Assembly (NCBI GenBank): GCA_935421135.1
Contig: OW285193.1
Coordinates: 18,276,099-18,340,098, forward strand
Direction: 5' to 3'
Source: Bugulina stolonifera
Taxonomy: Eukaryota; Bryozoa; Gymnolaemata; Cheilostomatida; Bugulidae
Length of the DNA: 64,000 nt
Shown: piece after piece, positions 36,674 to 48,429 of the stretch
Layout of the letters: each line of letters starts with the position of its first letter
How positions within the stretch are numbered: the first letter of the stretch is position 1
Program-made: the position numbers and the translations under genes
The notes under the pieces: model-generated
Told to the model about the DNA's origin: nothing
Database searches by the model: none
What the model saw: only the letters and a program-made list of their open reading frames with translations

Positions 36674-39600
36674 ATGAAATTCACATGCCTGAAAGCCTGC
36701 TCTAATGCTAAAGTGCTATGGGGTTTGGCAGCAGTCTGTTTAGTGCTGACAGGATTAGGGTGTCTACAAAGAAGTAAATTGTAAGCATATTATGTTTGAG
36801 AATATATAATAATACGTAGTAGATATTGATCATAATTTATGCAATATAGATCTACATTTTAATAGAACATGTAGGCCTGTTTGTATGGCTGTTTTATTAT
36901 TATTGGTATTATTATAATATTATCAAACCTAATAATGAACACAATTTATCATAGCATGCATACTCATTAGCGTTGGTACTTTGTATTAAAAAAACCGTTG
37001 TAATTCTGTGCAAGTTTGAAGCAATAATTCATATGTCATCGTACAATGTACATATAATATACATGTATAATTGCTGACTGATGCATCTTGGGAGTTAACT
37101 TCCTATTTACCGTGCTTTGTTGTTATTGTGTCTGAATGCTTTGTTTGCCCGTAATAACGGTTTCTAGCGGTTATATACATGTATGCTCCTCGATATGCCA
37201 TACTTTTGCAGATTTTCTCAAGACTTAGAAATTCCACTGAAACAAAAGATTTCTCAAAAATTGTTCAAAGTTTTAACAAATATTGCACAAAGTAACAGGT
37301 TGTGTCCTAATGCGAAGTCAAGACAACTTCTCGTCGAGTCTTACAATGAGGTGAGTGTTGTGAACAGGTCATATGCAGATATCTGATGTGTCATATATGT
37401 CCCCCTGTCAATGCTATCAGCTGTTGTACTAAGATTTATTACAGTAGCCTATACAGAGTTTTGGTCAGAAAGTGTATGTTTCGCTACATTGGATATTATT
37501 ATAAAAATTGAATTTACCAACATATGTTATAAGTCTACATGTTTCAACTTTGTCATGGTTCTAAGCTTCTTCTTCAAAATTTACAACCTGAATACTTCAT
37601 ATCATTGTTAATTCACTCACCTCACCCCATTAGGTGCTGGTGACTGAGTGGTCCAGCGCTACCCACTCTCGTTTTGCAGCAATGACGCAAGTTATCTGCA
37701 AGAGCGTGGGTTCGAGTCCCGTCAATGACCTGGAGGTTTTCGCCCCGAAGAAGGCTTTCACTCCGTGCCATATCGAACTATAATAATATCCAGCTCTAGG
37801 AGCCATGGTGGCCCATCGACTAGCTCTGCTATTGGGCAGCCACGTTAAACAATTGTGTTTGGCGCCATGGATATTATTATTATTATTAATTCTGTCTGCT
37901 CTAAACCCATCATACCACTGCTCCCTGACTGACCACTCCTCCCTGACTGACCACTCATCCCTGACTGACCACTCTTCCCTGACTGACCACTCTTCCCTGA
38001 CTGACCACTCCTCCGTGACTGACCACTTCTCCCTGACTGACCACTCCTTCCTGACTGACCACTGCTCCCTGACTGACCACTCCTCCCTGACTGACCACTC
38101 CTCCCTGACTGACCACTTCTCCCTGACTGACCACTGCTCCCTGACTGAACACTTCTCCCTGACTGACCACTCATTCCAGACTGACCACTCCTTCCTGACT
38201 GAACACTCCTTTCTAACCGACCACTCCTCCCTGACTGACCACTCCTCCCTGACTGACCACTCCTCCCTGACTGACCACTCCTCCCTGACTGACCACTCCT
38301 CCCTGACTGACCACTCCTCCCTGACTGAACACTCCTCCCTGACTGACCACTCCTCCCTGACTGACCATTCCTCCCTGACTGACCACTCCTCCCTGACTGA
38401 ACACTCCTCCCCGACTGACCACTCCTCCCTGAGTGAACACTCCTCCCTGACTCACCACTCCTTCCTGACTCACCACTCCTCCCTGACTGACCGCTTCTCC
38501 CTGACTCACCACTCCTCCCTGACTGACCACTCCTTCCTAACTGACCACTCCTTCCTACCAATCGTGTTCTAAGGAAGATAACCAATGAATGGTTTATTAA
38601 AGGGGAAAATCACAAATTTTGAAGTGATTCTAAAGTGATAGTTCGAAATCTGGCGGTTCCAGACGTCATTTCCACAAATATCAAAATCCGCGTTTTTATC
38701 CAAAAAATCGGTTTATCTGATTGGTCATGGGCGCATCCTTATTGGTAGTCTAAGATCTGCAGACTTACACCGATATGCGAGGTGATTAATATATGCCCCG
38801 TTAAAACCACTATATTGCTATAGCCGTGCTGTTTCCGGTGAGTTTGCGCATTCGCAGTTTAGTGGTTTGCTACGGCCACTTGTGTTTTTTTTGTAATTTC
38901 CAAAGTTTTATGCTACTTACACTTACTTGTCTTTTATACCGACTAATAGCTCACGGCATATTCTACAATGCATATTCATTCATCGGTAAGAAATCAAATC
39001 AAGTTATATTATAATGAGTATTTGTTCATTCTTTTCTAATCCTACTAGATTATTTTCCACCGACTCTCACTCTGACTGACAGTCACTGCAGTTTCACTGA
39101 ACTATAAAAAACGCTAGTTTTAATTTGTTTGAAATAGTTATTTATCATCAATTATGTTTGTTTTTATTTACTTATGCACGTAATTAATTAATAACTGTTC
39201 TACCATGGGTTTCATTGGTAGTTCAGCGGAGCTAGCAGTGACTCTCAGTCATATTCGGAGCTAGCAGTGACTATCAGTCAGGTTCGGAGCTAGCAGTGAC
39301 TCTCAGTCAGATTCGGAGCTTGCGTGACTCTCAGTCAGATTCGGAGCTAGCAGTGACTCTCAGTCAGATTCAGCTAGCAGTGACTCTCAGTAAGTTTCCG
39401 TGGGAAATATAACATGAACTGAAGCTGCAATAAAATCACTTTTATTTCTTTGGCATCAGATTGCTGTTGACTAGACACAAGACAAATGAATCACCAGTTA
39501 CTGCTTCCTTGCCGCTGTAAATTAATGATTACAAGTCAAACAATCAATTGAAGGCAATGCAAATCAATATAATAATATAAATATATCATTCAATTTATTT

Positions 39601-42600
39601 AGTGTGTTGCTTTTACCAAAACAGGCTAAATATAAATGATTAAAGCTGTTAGTTGGAGATGGTAAAGCAACATTTCCAAAAAACGACAGTTCCAGCAGGA
39701 TGTTTCTCAACTGTGTAGATTACATTTATTAGAAAACAATTCACCGATAATTAAGTTTGATTAAATGAAAAATTAATATTAAAAAGGAAAATTAATGGGT
39801 GGGGTTAGGGGTTCAAACTGTCACGGAGAGGTTTAGTTTGGAACTATCTTTTTCCCATTGTATTGGATTGCAGTACATCACTTCCACATCCATACTTTCC
39901 TGGTGTTCTATTTTTTCCTTTACTGCCTATTTTAATTTTATTTTAATCTTGCTAATTTTCATTTCATGGCGTGCGTTCAGATAAATAAAATTAAAATAAG
40001 CAGTAAGTAAGCCCAATGACTGAAAGAAAAAAACAGAGATGCCAGACTCAGTTAATTCAAGCAACATTTTATGGCTTATTAAAAGACTGTTTCCAAAATA
40101 AAGCTTGCAAACATCTCTGAAAAAAAACTAGTATCCTATGTATGTTTGTGCAATATTATGAATCTGTTCCACAATACTGACCATTAAGAAATTTACTTTA
40201 GCCTCAGTGACTGTGACAAACCCTATTGATACTCTTAACTATTCTCTAAAATGGCATAGGCCTATGTGACTAAAAATATTGGGCCTACACTGTGGTGACT
40301 TGGTGGCTACTATATCTAACTACTACTATTACTATTGATAATTCAACTTCTGTTGATTCTATTGATACTGTAGCTACTACTGCTACCACTGGACCCCCTG
40401 GTACTACTGCGACAACTTACCACTTTTCTACGACTAATTATTATTGTAACCAACTACTACTATTACTACTGCTGATTTTAACTACTTGCATGATTACTAC
40501 CAATGCAACCATAACTAACTACTGAAATCACCGTAATACTGCTACTACACTGCTATCACTTTAACTTACTGCTAACTACTACTATAAGTAACTAATCCTA
40601 CTGCTAATACGAACTACAGCTAACACCACAAATGGTTCTTTTATTTTGCTAGTAAACTGCTGCTGCGACTACTAATACTGACGATAGTGGGCATACTATC
40701 AGTGTTGAGTTGATACTAACACATACAGATTGTTGACTTGTGTTGTAGGATGTTGCAGTGCCTGCTGCAGTTGGGCCACCAGATGCCGATATGCTCTCTT
40801 ACTTTATTCTATGAGTTTGTAGTACTGAAGCTCTAATGAGTTTTACCATGCACTAGTCGATGCTTTCAAGAAAATGCAGTTTCATATCCATATAGCTCTC
40901 GGGGTAGGTAGTTGTATGAATAACTACTCGGAATCCTGTATCTTAAACATTGATGCTTTATCGGCAAAGAAGATTTAGACTCTGATACTCCTTCTGAGTC
41001 TCTAATAATTTTGAATTTGGTTATTATAGTAATTACACTTACATGAATTATCCATTGTTACACATGAAGACTGTGTGTGTAGGCAGATCTATGTGCAAAT
41101 GAAAGTAATACACGAGACAGTCATTTCTTGGTTGCAGATAAATTCTGGTAAGATGTTCCAGACAAAATGTTATAGCCTTGGAATGTCGCAAGAGACACCG
41201 ATGGAGGGTAAACTATCCAGTTCAACAGGAACAACTTTAGGAAGAACCCTCATTCATCATTGCAGTTGGTCTGGTATCCTTGCCGGCAGTCTCCTTGAGG
41301 TTAAATATTTGTCCATTGCTTTTGCATGTAGGTGCAGTAGTGGTGAAAGCTAGATAGACCTCCTTACTCCTTAGCTGGGGTTTTGGAGAAGGGGAATAAA
41401 TCTAGAGAAAGCGATTTCTGTTTAAGTTTTACTGAAAAACAGAGGTTATCTCAAATTTCTCCACTTCTGCATCTAAACAATATTATTGACCTCCATGGCC
41501 TGAATCTTGCAACCATTTGCTATCAGCCATTATGTTAGCTGTCAACATCATATGGTCAACAAGGTCAGTCTATAACTGTAGGGCTTGCCAGTGACCTCTA
41601 CCTCACCAACTATGCAAGTGTTCAACTGTTGAAATCCAGGCAGTGAAGTTGAAGTTTGATCATAACACAGTCCACTCTGCACTCTGCTGGAACTTCCTCC
41701 ACTTGTACACCTCTGCTCTGACTGCTCAATACTCTCTAGCACAATCTGTTGGCTATGTTATAAAACCATAGTATATGCTATATGGTGGTAATCATTAGTG
41801 CTTTGCCATAGATTCAGCAGTTGAAGCTATCCTAGCCTAGCCTAGCCTAGCCACCTGCAGTATAATATTTTAATATGTACTTTTAATAATACTATTACCA
41901 ATGTTTTTCATGGGTAGCAGAGTGTCAGAAATTATTTCCAATGATATTGTGTAAACCTTTTATACATGCATATGTATAAAATATGTATATGTAGATATAA
42001 TAAAGAATTCGTGATTACATATTATAATGTTTATAAAAATACAGTGTGTTGTGCCATATGGTACCTTCAGCATGTACATGCACATTCATTTGTCATACAT
42101 AAGTTTTATAATGATAAAATGTGTATTATATTACTGATACATGTACAGGTATAAATGCATTTGCATTGTTGACAGACGATGCTAAGGTCTATGTGATTGC
42201 ACTGACAACTCAATTAATCCACTCAATTTATAAATGCAGTCAAGAAATTGAAATGAAAGTAAGGAAAACAAGTACATGTATAATTAGCATAGCATTATGT
42301 TATACGGATAATAGTATAAAGTTATCTCCCCAGGAATGGTCGATCGCCGGAAACCGTAGTCTCACAAAATAGAATGCCGAAATCTCAAAAAGGAGATAAC
42401 TCCTAATTTTTCAATCGTTTAGAAGAAGTTTTAATTTCACTAATTGAGGCATAAGGAGGGTCATAAAATACAAATCCTTTGTTATTAATAAGAGAACATA
42501 TGTTGATTTAGTATACTGTACAATAATTGTTTGAATATCTTGTTTAGAACAGTACAAAAACTAACTTCAAAGTAGGGCACAATTTCTGAAATTCTCCTTT

Positions 42601-45600
42601 AAGTTAAATTATTATTTCAGCTGTATGCCATGCTAGAGCTGTTAAATGTGGAAGGACCTGCTGTGGAGACTGAGAATAGTAGCGTGGTCTCCACCAGAAC
42701 TACGGATGTCTGTCCAGAGGAGTACAAGACTAAATGGGAGGAAGAAGCTGTGCGGCCATACTTTGACAGAGGTGAATGTAGAGCTAACTGTGTGAATGAA
42801 CTGCAAACTATCAGTGTTCACTATTTATCTTGTTCTACCGGCATCTGGTAATCTACTCTATATTGCAATGATAGCAGGAAATTTATGATGTCGTATCTGT
42901 GCTGCCCATACTATTTTCTCTGAAATTGTCATGCTTTAATGTTATTGAATTAATTTCGGATCAAATTTTAACTTCTATATGGAATATATTTTATGCTTTT
43001 GTTAATTTCATTGTATTCTGTTTTGTTCAATTAAGTATTGATTAACCAGTTAACTTTTCCTTAATTTGTTTTTGTAGGCGGATTCGTCATGGAGAGATGT
43101 ACAGATGTACCAGAGTTCCACACGCTAATCACTCTAGTATATAACTTTGTACATTATGACTCTAATTATTATCAACTTATACCCAAGATATTTTATGATG
43201 TTCAGAAACTTTACCCTAAAGTACGTGTAATTGCTGCCATACCTGAGACGCTGAATTTAAAGAGAGTTGATGGGGCCGTATTATATAAATTTTCCAGCAG
43301 GTAGGCTTATTCTGTCATCTGTTTGTGTTTCAGACTGTACATGTATGGGAACCATGGTTACTCTAGTGACTGCTATGCATACCTTCTGTTTCCCTTCTTC
43401 TTTTCTTGCATGCATTTGAGGATGATAGGAATGAACTTGTAGAATCCTCACTGGTACCCATTATACTCATATTTGTTGGTTACCACCAGTGGCCTAGGTT
43501 TATTTCTCTCTGTTTGTTGAAAGTATATACTATCCTTCTAAAGTATACACTATCTTTCTAAAGTATACACTATCCTTCTAAAGTATATACTCTCCTCCTA
43601 TAGTATATACTATCCTTCTAAAGTACATACTATCCTTCTAAAGTATATACTATCCTTCTAAAGTATATACTATCCTTCTAAAGTATATACTATTCTATCT
43701 TTACAGCACAAACGTGTCAGAGATCTGGACTCAACTTATAAGTAAAGTGAGGACTAAATATGTTTATATTGGAAGAGATGTGGTCAGGATTACATGGTTT
43801 GATAGACTAGAGAGATTAGTTAGAGAGATAAATAATCTAGAAGCTTCTGTGGTAGCCAGTGCTTACAGGACATGGAAGGGTGGAGAGGTAGGAACCTATA
43901 CTTAGCCTCTTTTTCATTATTACTAGAAGGTGGAGAGACAAAAACCTATACTATAGCATATTCTTTTATATTTACTTGTGTAAACGTGTTACAGTGGAGT
44001 AATGGATGTGAACAGTCAGTACTGCTCAACTATCAGCTTACGTACATACACGGATATGAAGTATCTATGGAGGAATGTCTACTATGTCACCATGTCAATG
44101 GACCGTTTGTAGCTAAGAGGAAGTTGTTTGATCAGGTAACTTTATATGCTGATATACATTGTACTACATGTATGATACAATCTACCTTGCCTTGTTCTTA
44201 TGATATTTGTGTAATGGATGAAATCACAATTCTTGTAATATGTTGTACACTTTATACTTTCAGATAAAGTTAACACCCACCACGTCATCGGTTAGCCTGT
44301 TTGCAATCTGGTTTCTGAGGCTAAAGAAGAATAACCACATTATGGTGTCTTGTCCAGACTCTATGGCTTTTGTTACAGATGAAAGTCATCAACCCACAGT
44401 GAAGGAGGATTGGAAACCTTTAGCTTTGTCCCTCCAGGTATAAGATAGTAGTACAATGCATGTAATTATAATAGTGGTATCATATGATGTTGGTGGTGAT
44501 AATGGTATAATTTTACATATTATATCATCAAGTATATATGCACCAGACCTCACACGGAGAAACTTACCTTTCCTCTAATCTATTTATGTCCACACGCATG
44601 ATCGTACCCTCCTATTTATGCAGGTTTTCTCTAAAAAATGTCACCGGTGAGTACAATTAAAATGGTATTGTGTAAAGGTTTGTTCACACATGGCTAAAGG
44701 TAGAACCGCACTAGAGTGTGGCAATGCCAACTGAATATGAAACCTTTAGCCTTTTGTGGACAAACCTGAACTTAACCCAGCTTTTTATTAAGTGTGTGTT
44801 CACTAAGCTTGTGCGAAACTGTTCTGGTCTGAGTTCTAAGAGAGATAAAAGTGTTTGGGTTGTAATTAGTCACACAATGGATATTAAACACTTTTATTAT
44901 TGCAATATCTACTTTCCATTAAACACAATGAAGCCAAAAATTTTTCACTCTGGCATGTAAATTATGAATCTTTCTCAATATACAGTAGCTAGCTAAAAAA
45001 TCTGTCTCATGGATATAGGATAAAGGCAACATTTTAACTCCTTGTTTTTAACTTGGGCAACTATGAAACAATTTTGTGACTAACTAATTGCAGCTAACTA
45101 AGACTTTGCTTACAGTATCCCATGACTGGCTACTGATTTTATGCATCACTTTTCACTTGCTTAGTTTGGCACATATGTTATGATTCTCCGGCTAACAGTA
45201 CAATGTGTTTGATAGGTAAGTATTCAATAGAAAGGTAAGTACTCCATAGATAGGTAAGTATTCAATAGGCATATTCGGAAACTGTACTGGTTCATATGAG
45301 ACTGCTTTTAATAACCGAATATTTTATGAAATGAACGTTCAGGCTTGACTACTACTTGCTCTGAAGGGAAATCCCTTTGTTTACAATTAATATTTTTACC
45401 AGGCAGCCTGGCTGACAGGCCGCTCTGTAATACTGAATAAAATTAATTGTTATTGTTGTATATTGCTATTTATCTAGCTTATTACCAGATAACATATAGC
45501 ATTCTCAGTAAAGGGACATTTCGAAACAGCACAGTTCGAAACAGGACAGTTCGAAACTGTGTAGATTTAGAAGAACACAACTCACAGAGAATTATTTTAA

Positions 45601-47634
45601 TTAATCAATTAAAAAAATATAATGTTAAAAACAAAAATTAGTTGAATTCTGGCGGTTGGGGTTTGGGATTCGAACTGTCCTGTTTCGAACTGTTTTTTTC
45701 AAACAGTCACAACTTCTGTCTTCTCAGTAGCTATCAAGTGCCTGTTAACTGCGATACAGCTGTCTTGGAGCCTTACCTTTCAGCTAGTTTGTTCACCTTT
45801 AATCAAATATTTTAAAATAGGTAGAGAAACTTCATCTTCAGAGCAAGCAGAACTTTGAGTTCACATGTGGAGAAGCAAACACGGGTTGTAAGCAAGTTCG
45901 AGCTGTTGGTCGTGCGCTTTCATTCTGCTGTATTAAGCAGCTCTCTGATGTCATCAAGCTGACAATGAGCAAGTGTGAGGTGAGTATTGTAAAGTAGCAG
46001 CAGTATGGATGCACAATACTAATATAGTCACAAGCTAACTTGCGCCATCGAAGTTCAGATTATGTTTTGATCAACTTAATGTTTTATTTAACAGGAAGGT
46101 GGATTTCTATGTATGCTGGACTCTGGTACTCTCCTGGGAGCACTCAAGTTCAACAGTGTCTTACCATGGGAGCTGGATGCAGATATCATCATTCATACTA
46201 ACAACTTCACTGCCTTTGGAGAGAAGTATCAATCATACTTTGAAGGTCTTGGCTACAGTTGGGTAAGCTTTCAAACTAATAGCACATGTAGACTACCTTT
46301 ATCATGGGTAAGCTTGCAAACTAATAGTACATGTAGAACACCTTTATCATGGGTAAACTGCGAACCAATAGTACATGTAGAACACCTTTATCATGGGTAA
46401 GCTCGCGAACTAATAGCACATGTAGAACACTTTTATTATGGGTAAACTTGCGAACTAATAGCACATGTAGAACACCTTCATCATGGGTAGACTTCCAAAT
46501 GAATAGCACAAGTAAAGTGTATTGTGGAACGTCACCAATGATAGAACTATATTGTCGCTTCACCGGGAATGCCTGCCTGCCTTAGTGGAACTCCCACCTA
46601 CTTTTAACTTTAAATATTGTAACCAAAACATAATGTGCCACTAGAAACTAATGCATTTGTATACAGAGTTACTAATAGAAGTGTTGTTTGGCTCTGGTTT
46701 CAAATGAATGAACTTTCTCTAAAATATAGGACCTTGGAGTGATGCTTTGGTCGCTGCATGTAAAGCTTTTCCACTTATCATCAAACCCTTGTGGAAACGG
46801 TAAGAAACAGGAAACAGGGTAATAGACATGTATAACCCACCTCCCTTTATCCTCCTCAGTCTACCTGACATCGCTTGCGTGTATACTCGCTGGGTCCTCT
46901 GGAACTAACTGGACTATTATAATTATAACCTAAGTTCTGCTAAATATATTAGCAGTGAATCTTCACTTCCTACCCTCCCCTATTCCACCCTGCTTTATGT
47001 TAGGCACACATGGCAATACTTTACACTGTAATATGTTCCTACATACAGCCGTATTCATGTACTTGTGTGTGTGTTGGTAGGAAAGTGTATCAATGCATAA
47101 ATGTAAATTAGAACATTATACACTAGTCTTCACTGTCCCCAACTTTTCAGGAGCTGACCACTGGTCCACCTGCATTCAAGTTCCACACACCAGACTGGAA
47201 AGTTGAAGTTTTCCATGAAGATTTCATGGATATTGAAACATTTATAGCACAAGGTATATCATCTACAGTGATGAACTTTGATGGTACCTATCTTAAAACC
47301 CCTGGAAACCCAGGCTTGACGTCAAGGAACAGGTAAATAATTTCATATACAATAATATTATGCATTGAATGTTCCCTGTGAGTTAGAAATCATACAAATG
47401 TCAGATATTATACTATGACCACTCTTAAATGTATGACATGTTGGAACATGTAGGTATGGGAGAGAGATATACCAGCGCATACAGCACCAGGTTGACTTGT
47501 CAGATGCTGATCACATTCCAAGGACTTTCTACAGCACTTCCTCCAAGAAGTTCACCAAGTGCAACAAACCAGGTCACCACTCTTGTCTTGACATGTTTGT
47601 ACCTGATGGAAACCTGTTGTTCAGGTTCAACTAA
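36674..47634 (+). CDS. FKRP-like LicD-domain protein C (11 exons, 601 aa)
   Basis: Exons: 36674-36780, 37212-37350, 42621-42771, 43078-43300, 43707-43887, 43995-44135, 44264-44437, 45821-45979, 46095-46262, 47151-47332, 47454-47634. Phases agree and exon 1 has the same length (107 nt) as in gene A. A hydrophobic anchor (about residues 14-29) is followed by a short stem, the GT-like middle region, the CC motif SFCCIKQL and the LicD motif GTLLGALKFNSVLPWELDADI (E451, D453, D455), then PGHHSCLDM near the end. Exon 4 is 6 nt shorter than in A and B because its last 45 bases are unrelated. Intron 2 is unusually long (5.3 kb) and full of repeats. Probable role is a membrane-anchored LicD-type phosphotransferase of the secretory pathway with unknown acceptor. 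An exon-like piece at 46732-46800 was left out because it breaks the frame. Confidence 0.9.
37634..37890 (+). mobile_element. tRNA-derived SINE in intron 2 of gene C
   Basis: The head resembles a class II (Ser/Leu-like) tRNA: an A-box-like stretch with TGACTGAGTGG and an intact B box GGTTCGAGTCC (37709-37719) with a paired T stem. An unrelated body follows (CCCCGAAGAAGGCTTTC, then GGAGCCATGG..GCGCCATGG) and the copy ends in an (ATT)n tail at about 37871-37890. This head-body-tail layout is diagnostic of a SINE. No second copy is seen in the window. Confidence 0.8.
37915..38570. repeat. 18-bp minisatellite in intron 2 of gene C
   Basis: About 36 copies of CTGACCACTCCTCCCTGA. It starts directly after the SINE. 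Its unit is a multiple of three and it keeps frames open for up to 255 residues on both strands (Leu-Thr-Asp-His-Ser-Ser; Gly-Arg-Ser-Gly-Gln-Ser). As it lies in an intron with no splice support, these frames are not genes. Confidence 0.93.
39225..39395. repeat. 29-bp minisatellite in intron 2 of gene C
   Basis: Five to six copies of a unit containing GGAGCTAGCAGTGACTCTC and AGTCAGATTC, with small deletions in later copies. Confidence 0.88.
39400..42620. other. rest of intron 2 of gene C
   Basis: Mostly AT-rich, with a degenerate ACTACTACTA/TACTGCTAC tract at about 40310-40700. A (CCTAG)n run lies at about 41831-41852. A possible copy of the foldback family of 47850-48035 is seen near 41440-41480 (CTCAAATTTCTCCACTTCTGCA). 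The open frame at 41075-41353 has no recognisable domain and is not supported as an exon. Confidence 0.5.
43527..43694. repeat. 19-bp minisatellite in intron 4 of gene C
   Basis: About nine copies of AAGTATATACTATCCTTCT. The array runs up to about a dozen bases before the exon 5 acceptor, so its pyrimidine-rich part may serve as the polypyrimidine tract. Confidence 0.9.
45531..45693. mobile_element. 163-bp MITE-like element in intron 7 of gene C
   Basis: A 25-bp arm (45531-45555) built from repeated CAGTTCGAAA words is exactly inverted at 45669-45693. The interior is AT-rich and noncoding. The terminal arms contain two TTCGAA sites each, and a further TTTCGAAACAG lies just outside the left arm. 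Confidence 0.75.
46261..46510 (+). repeat. 45-bp tandem repeat made of the exon 9 splice donor, gene C
   Basis: Six copies start at 46261, 46306, 46351, 46395, 46440 and 46485, each beginning with GGGTA followed by A(A/G)(A/G)CT-type text (the last copy GGGTAGACTT). The first copy is the genuine exon 9 donor (TGG|gtaagc). Later copies keep ATGG|gtaa, so up to five further 5' splice sites are lined up. Spacing is 45 bp for the first two steps, which would add 15 codons each in frame, then 44 bp once. Confidence 0.9.
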
Positions 47635-48429
47635 ATATTTACCTGCTGTCCGTAACTTACTCTGACTTTATTTGTGTAAAATTCTGCATGTACAATATAT
47701 ATATACATGTATGTATGTGTTGTGTTTTTATTGGTTCCCTAATATTTCAATCTTGTAAGAATTTTGTCAACCTTCTAGAATTCTGTCATCTAGTTTAGGA
47801 AAGTTTTAATCTAATTGACTCTATTATATTTTTACTGCCGTCATGCTGGCACATCTGAGTTAGGTGCAGAAGTGGAGAAATTTGAGATAGCCTTTGTTCT
47901 TCGCCAAAAATGGAGCAGGAGAAGTTGTCTTCTCTATATTTTGCTGGTTGACCGCCCTTACCCCCAACCACAAACAAGGAACTAAGGCTATCCAAATTTC
48001 TCCACTACTGCACCTAACAGGCACATCTCAGGTAGCCTGGCTATACTGGCATAATTATATAACTGTTTATGAGAGGAATGTTATCCAATCGTTGTGGAAC
48101 CAAGTTCATTGGTAGTTTCCTGCTTATTTGAGGAATAAAAGCAAATATAATAGCTGAAAAAAAGTTGTGTTTGCCTATTGTAAAATGTCATAATTAATCA
48201 AAAAAATTCTATAGTATACTATATCATATTTTGGACATGTCACACCCATACACTACATGTACATGTTGTCCTCAGAGGGTTATTGACTGTGTTAGTCAAG
48301 TCAAGTGACTCAAGCAGTGCTCAAAGTGTAAAAAATCATCATTCCCACACCCCAACCCACCACAGCCACCTCCCATCTCAGAGCCTGTAAGAACTGCCAT
48401 ACACTTTGAGCACTGGACTCAAGTCATAT
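47635..48429. other. spacer after gene C
   Basis: 3' UTR of gene C and a foldback element (47850-48035, listed separately). An AATAAA at about 48135 is compatible with a distal polyadenylation site. No further gene is seen. Confidence 0.4.
47850..48035. mobile_element. foldback/MITE with imperfect flanking duplication
   Basis: The terminal arms TTAGGTGCAGAAGTGGAGA (continuing AATTTGAGATAGCC) and, at the right end, its near-perfect inverse (GGCTATCC..ATTTCTCCACTACTGCACCTAA) enclose about 90 bp. GGCACATCTGAG on the left and GGCACATCTCAG on the right flank the element as an 11-of-12 direct repeat, suggestive of a target duplication. Related ends occur near 1293 and 41450. Confidence 0.65.

Noticed and set aside
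37805..38585. 255-residue (+) and 246-residue (-) Ser-rich repeat frames
   Set aside because: Translation of the 18-bp minisatellite within intron 2 of gene C.
41075..41353. 92-residue open frame in intron 2 of gene C
   Set aside because: No domain, no clear splice pair in phase with exons 2 and 3, and no counterpart in genes A or B.
38590..42610. Possible 4-kb element with ends TTAAAGG(G/A)GAA
   Set aside because: The two ends match only over about 10 bases, and no target duplication or internal gene was seen.
46732..46800. Possible exon (DLGVMLWSLH...) between exons 9 and 10 of gene C
   Set aside because: It has plausible splice sites, but including it shifts exon 10 into a frame with a stop, and genes A and B have no counterpart; direct 9-10 joining keeps frame and homology.
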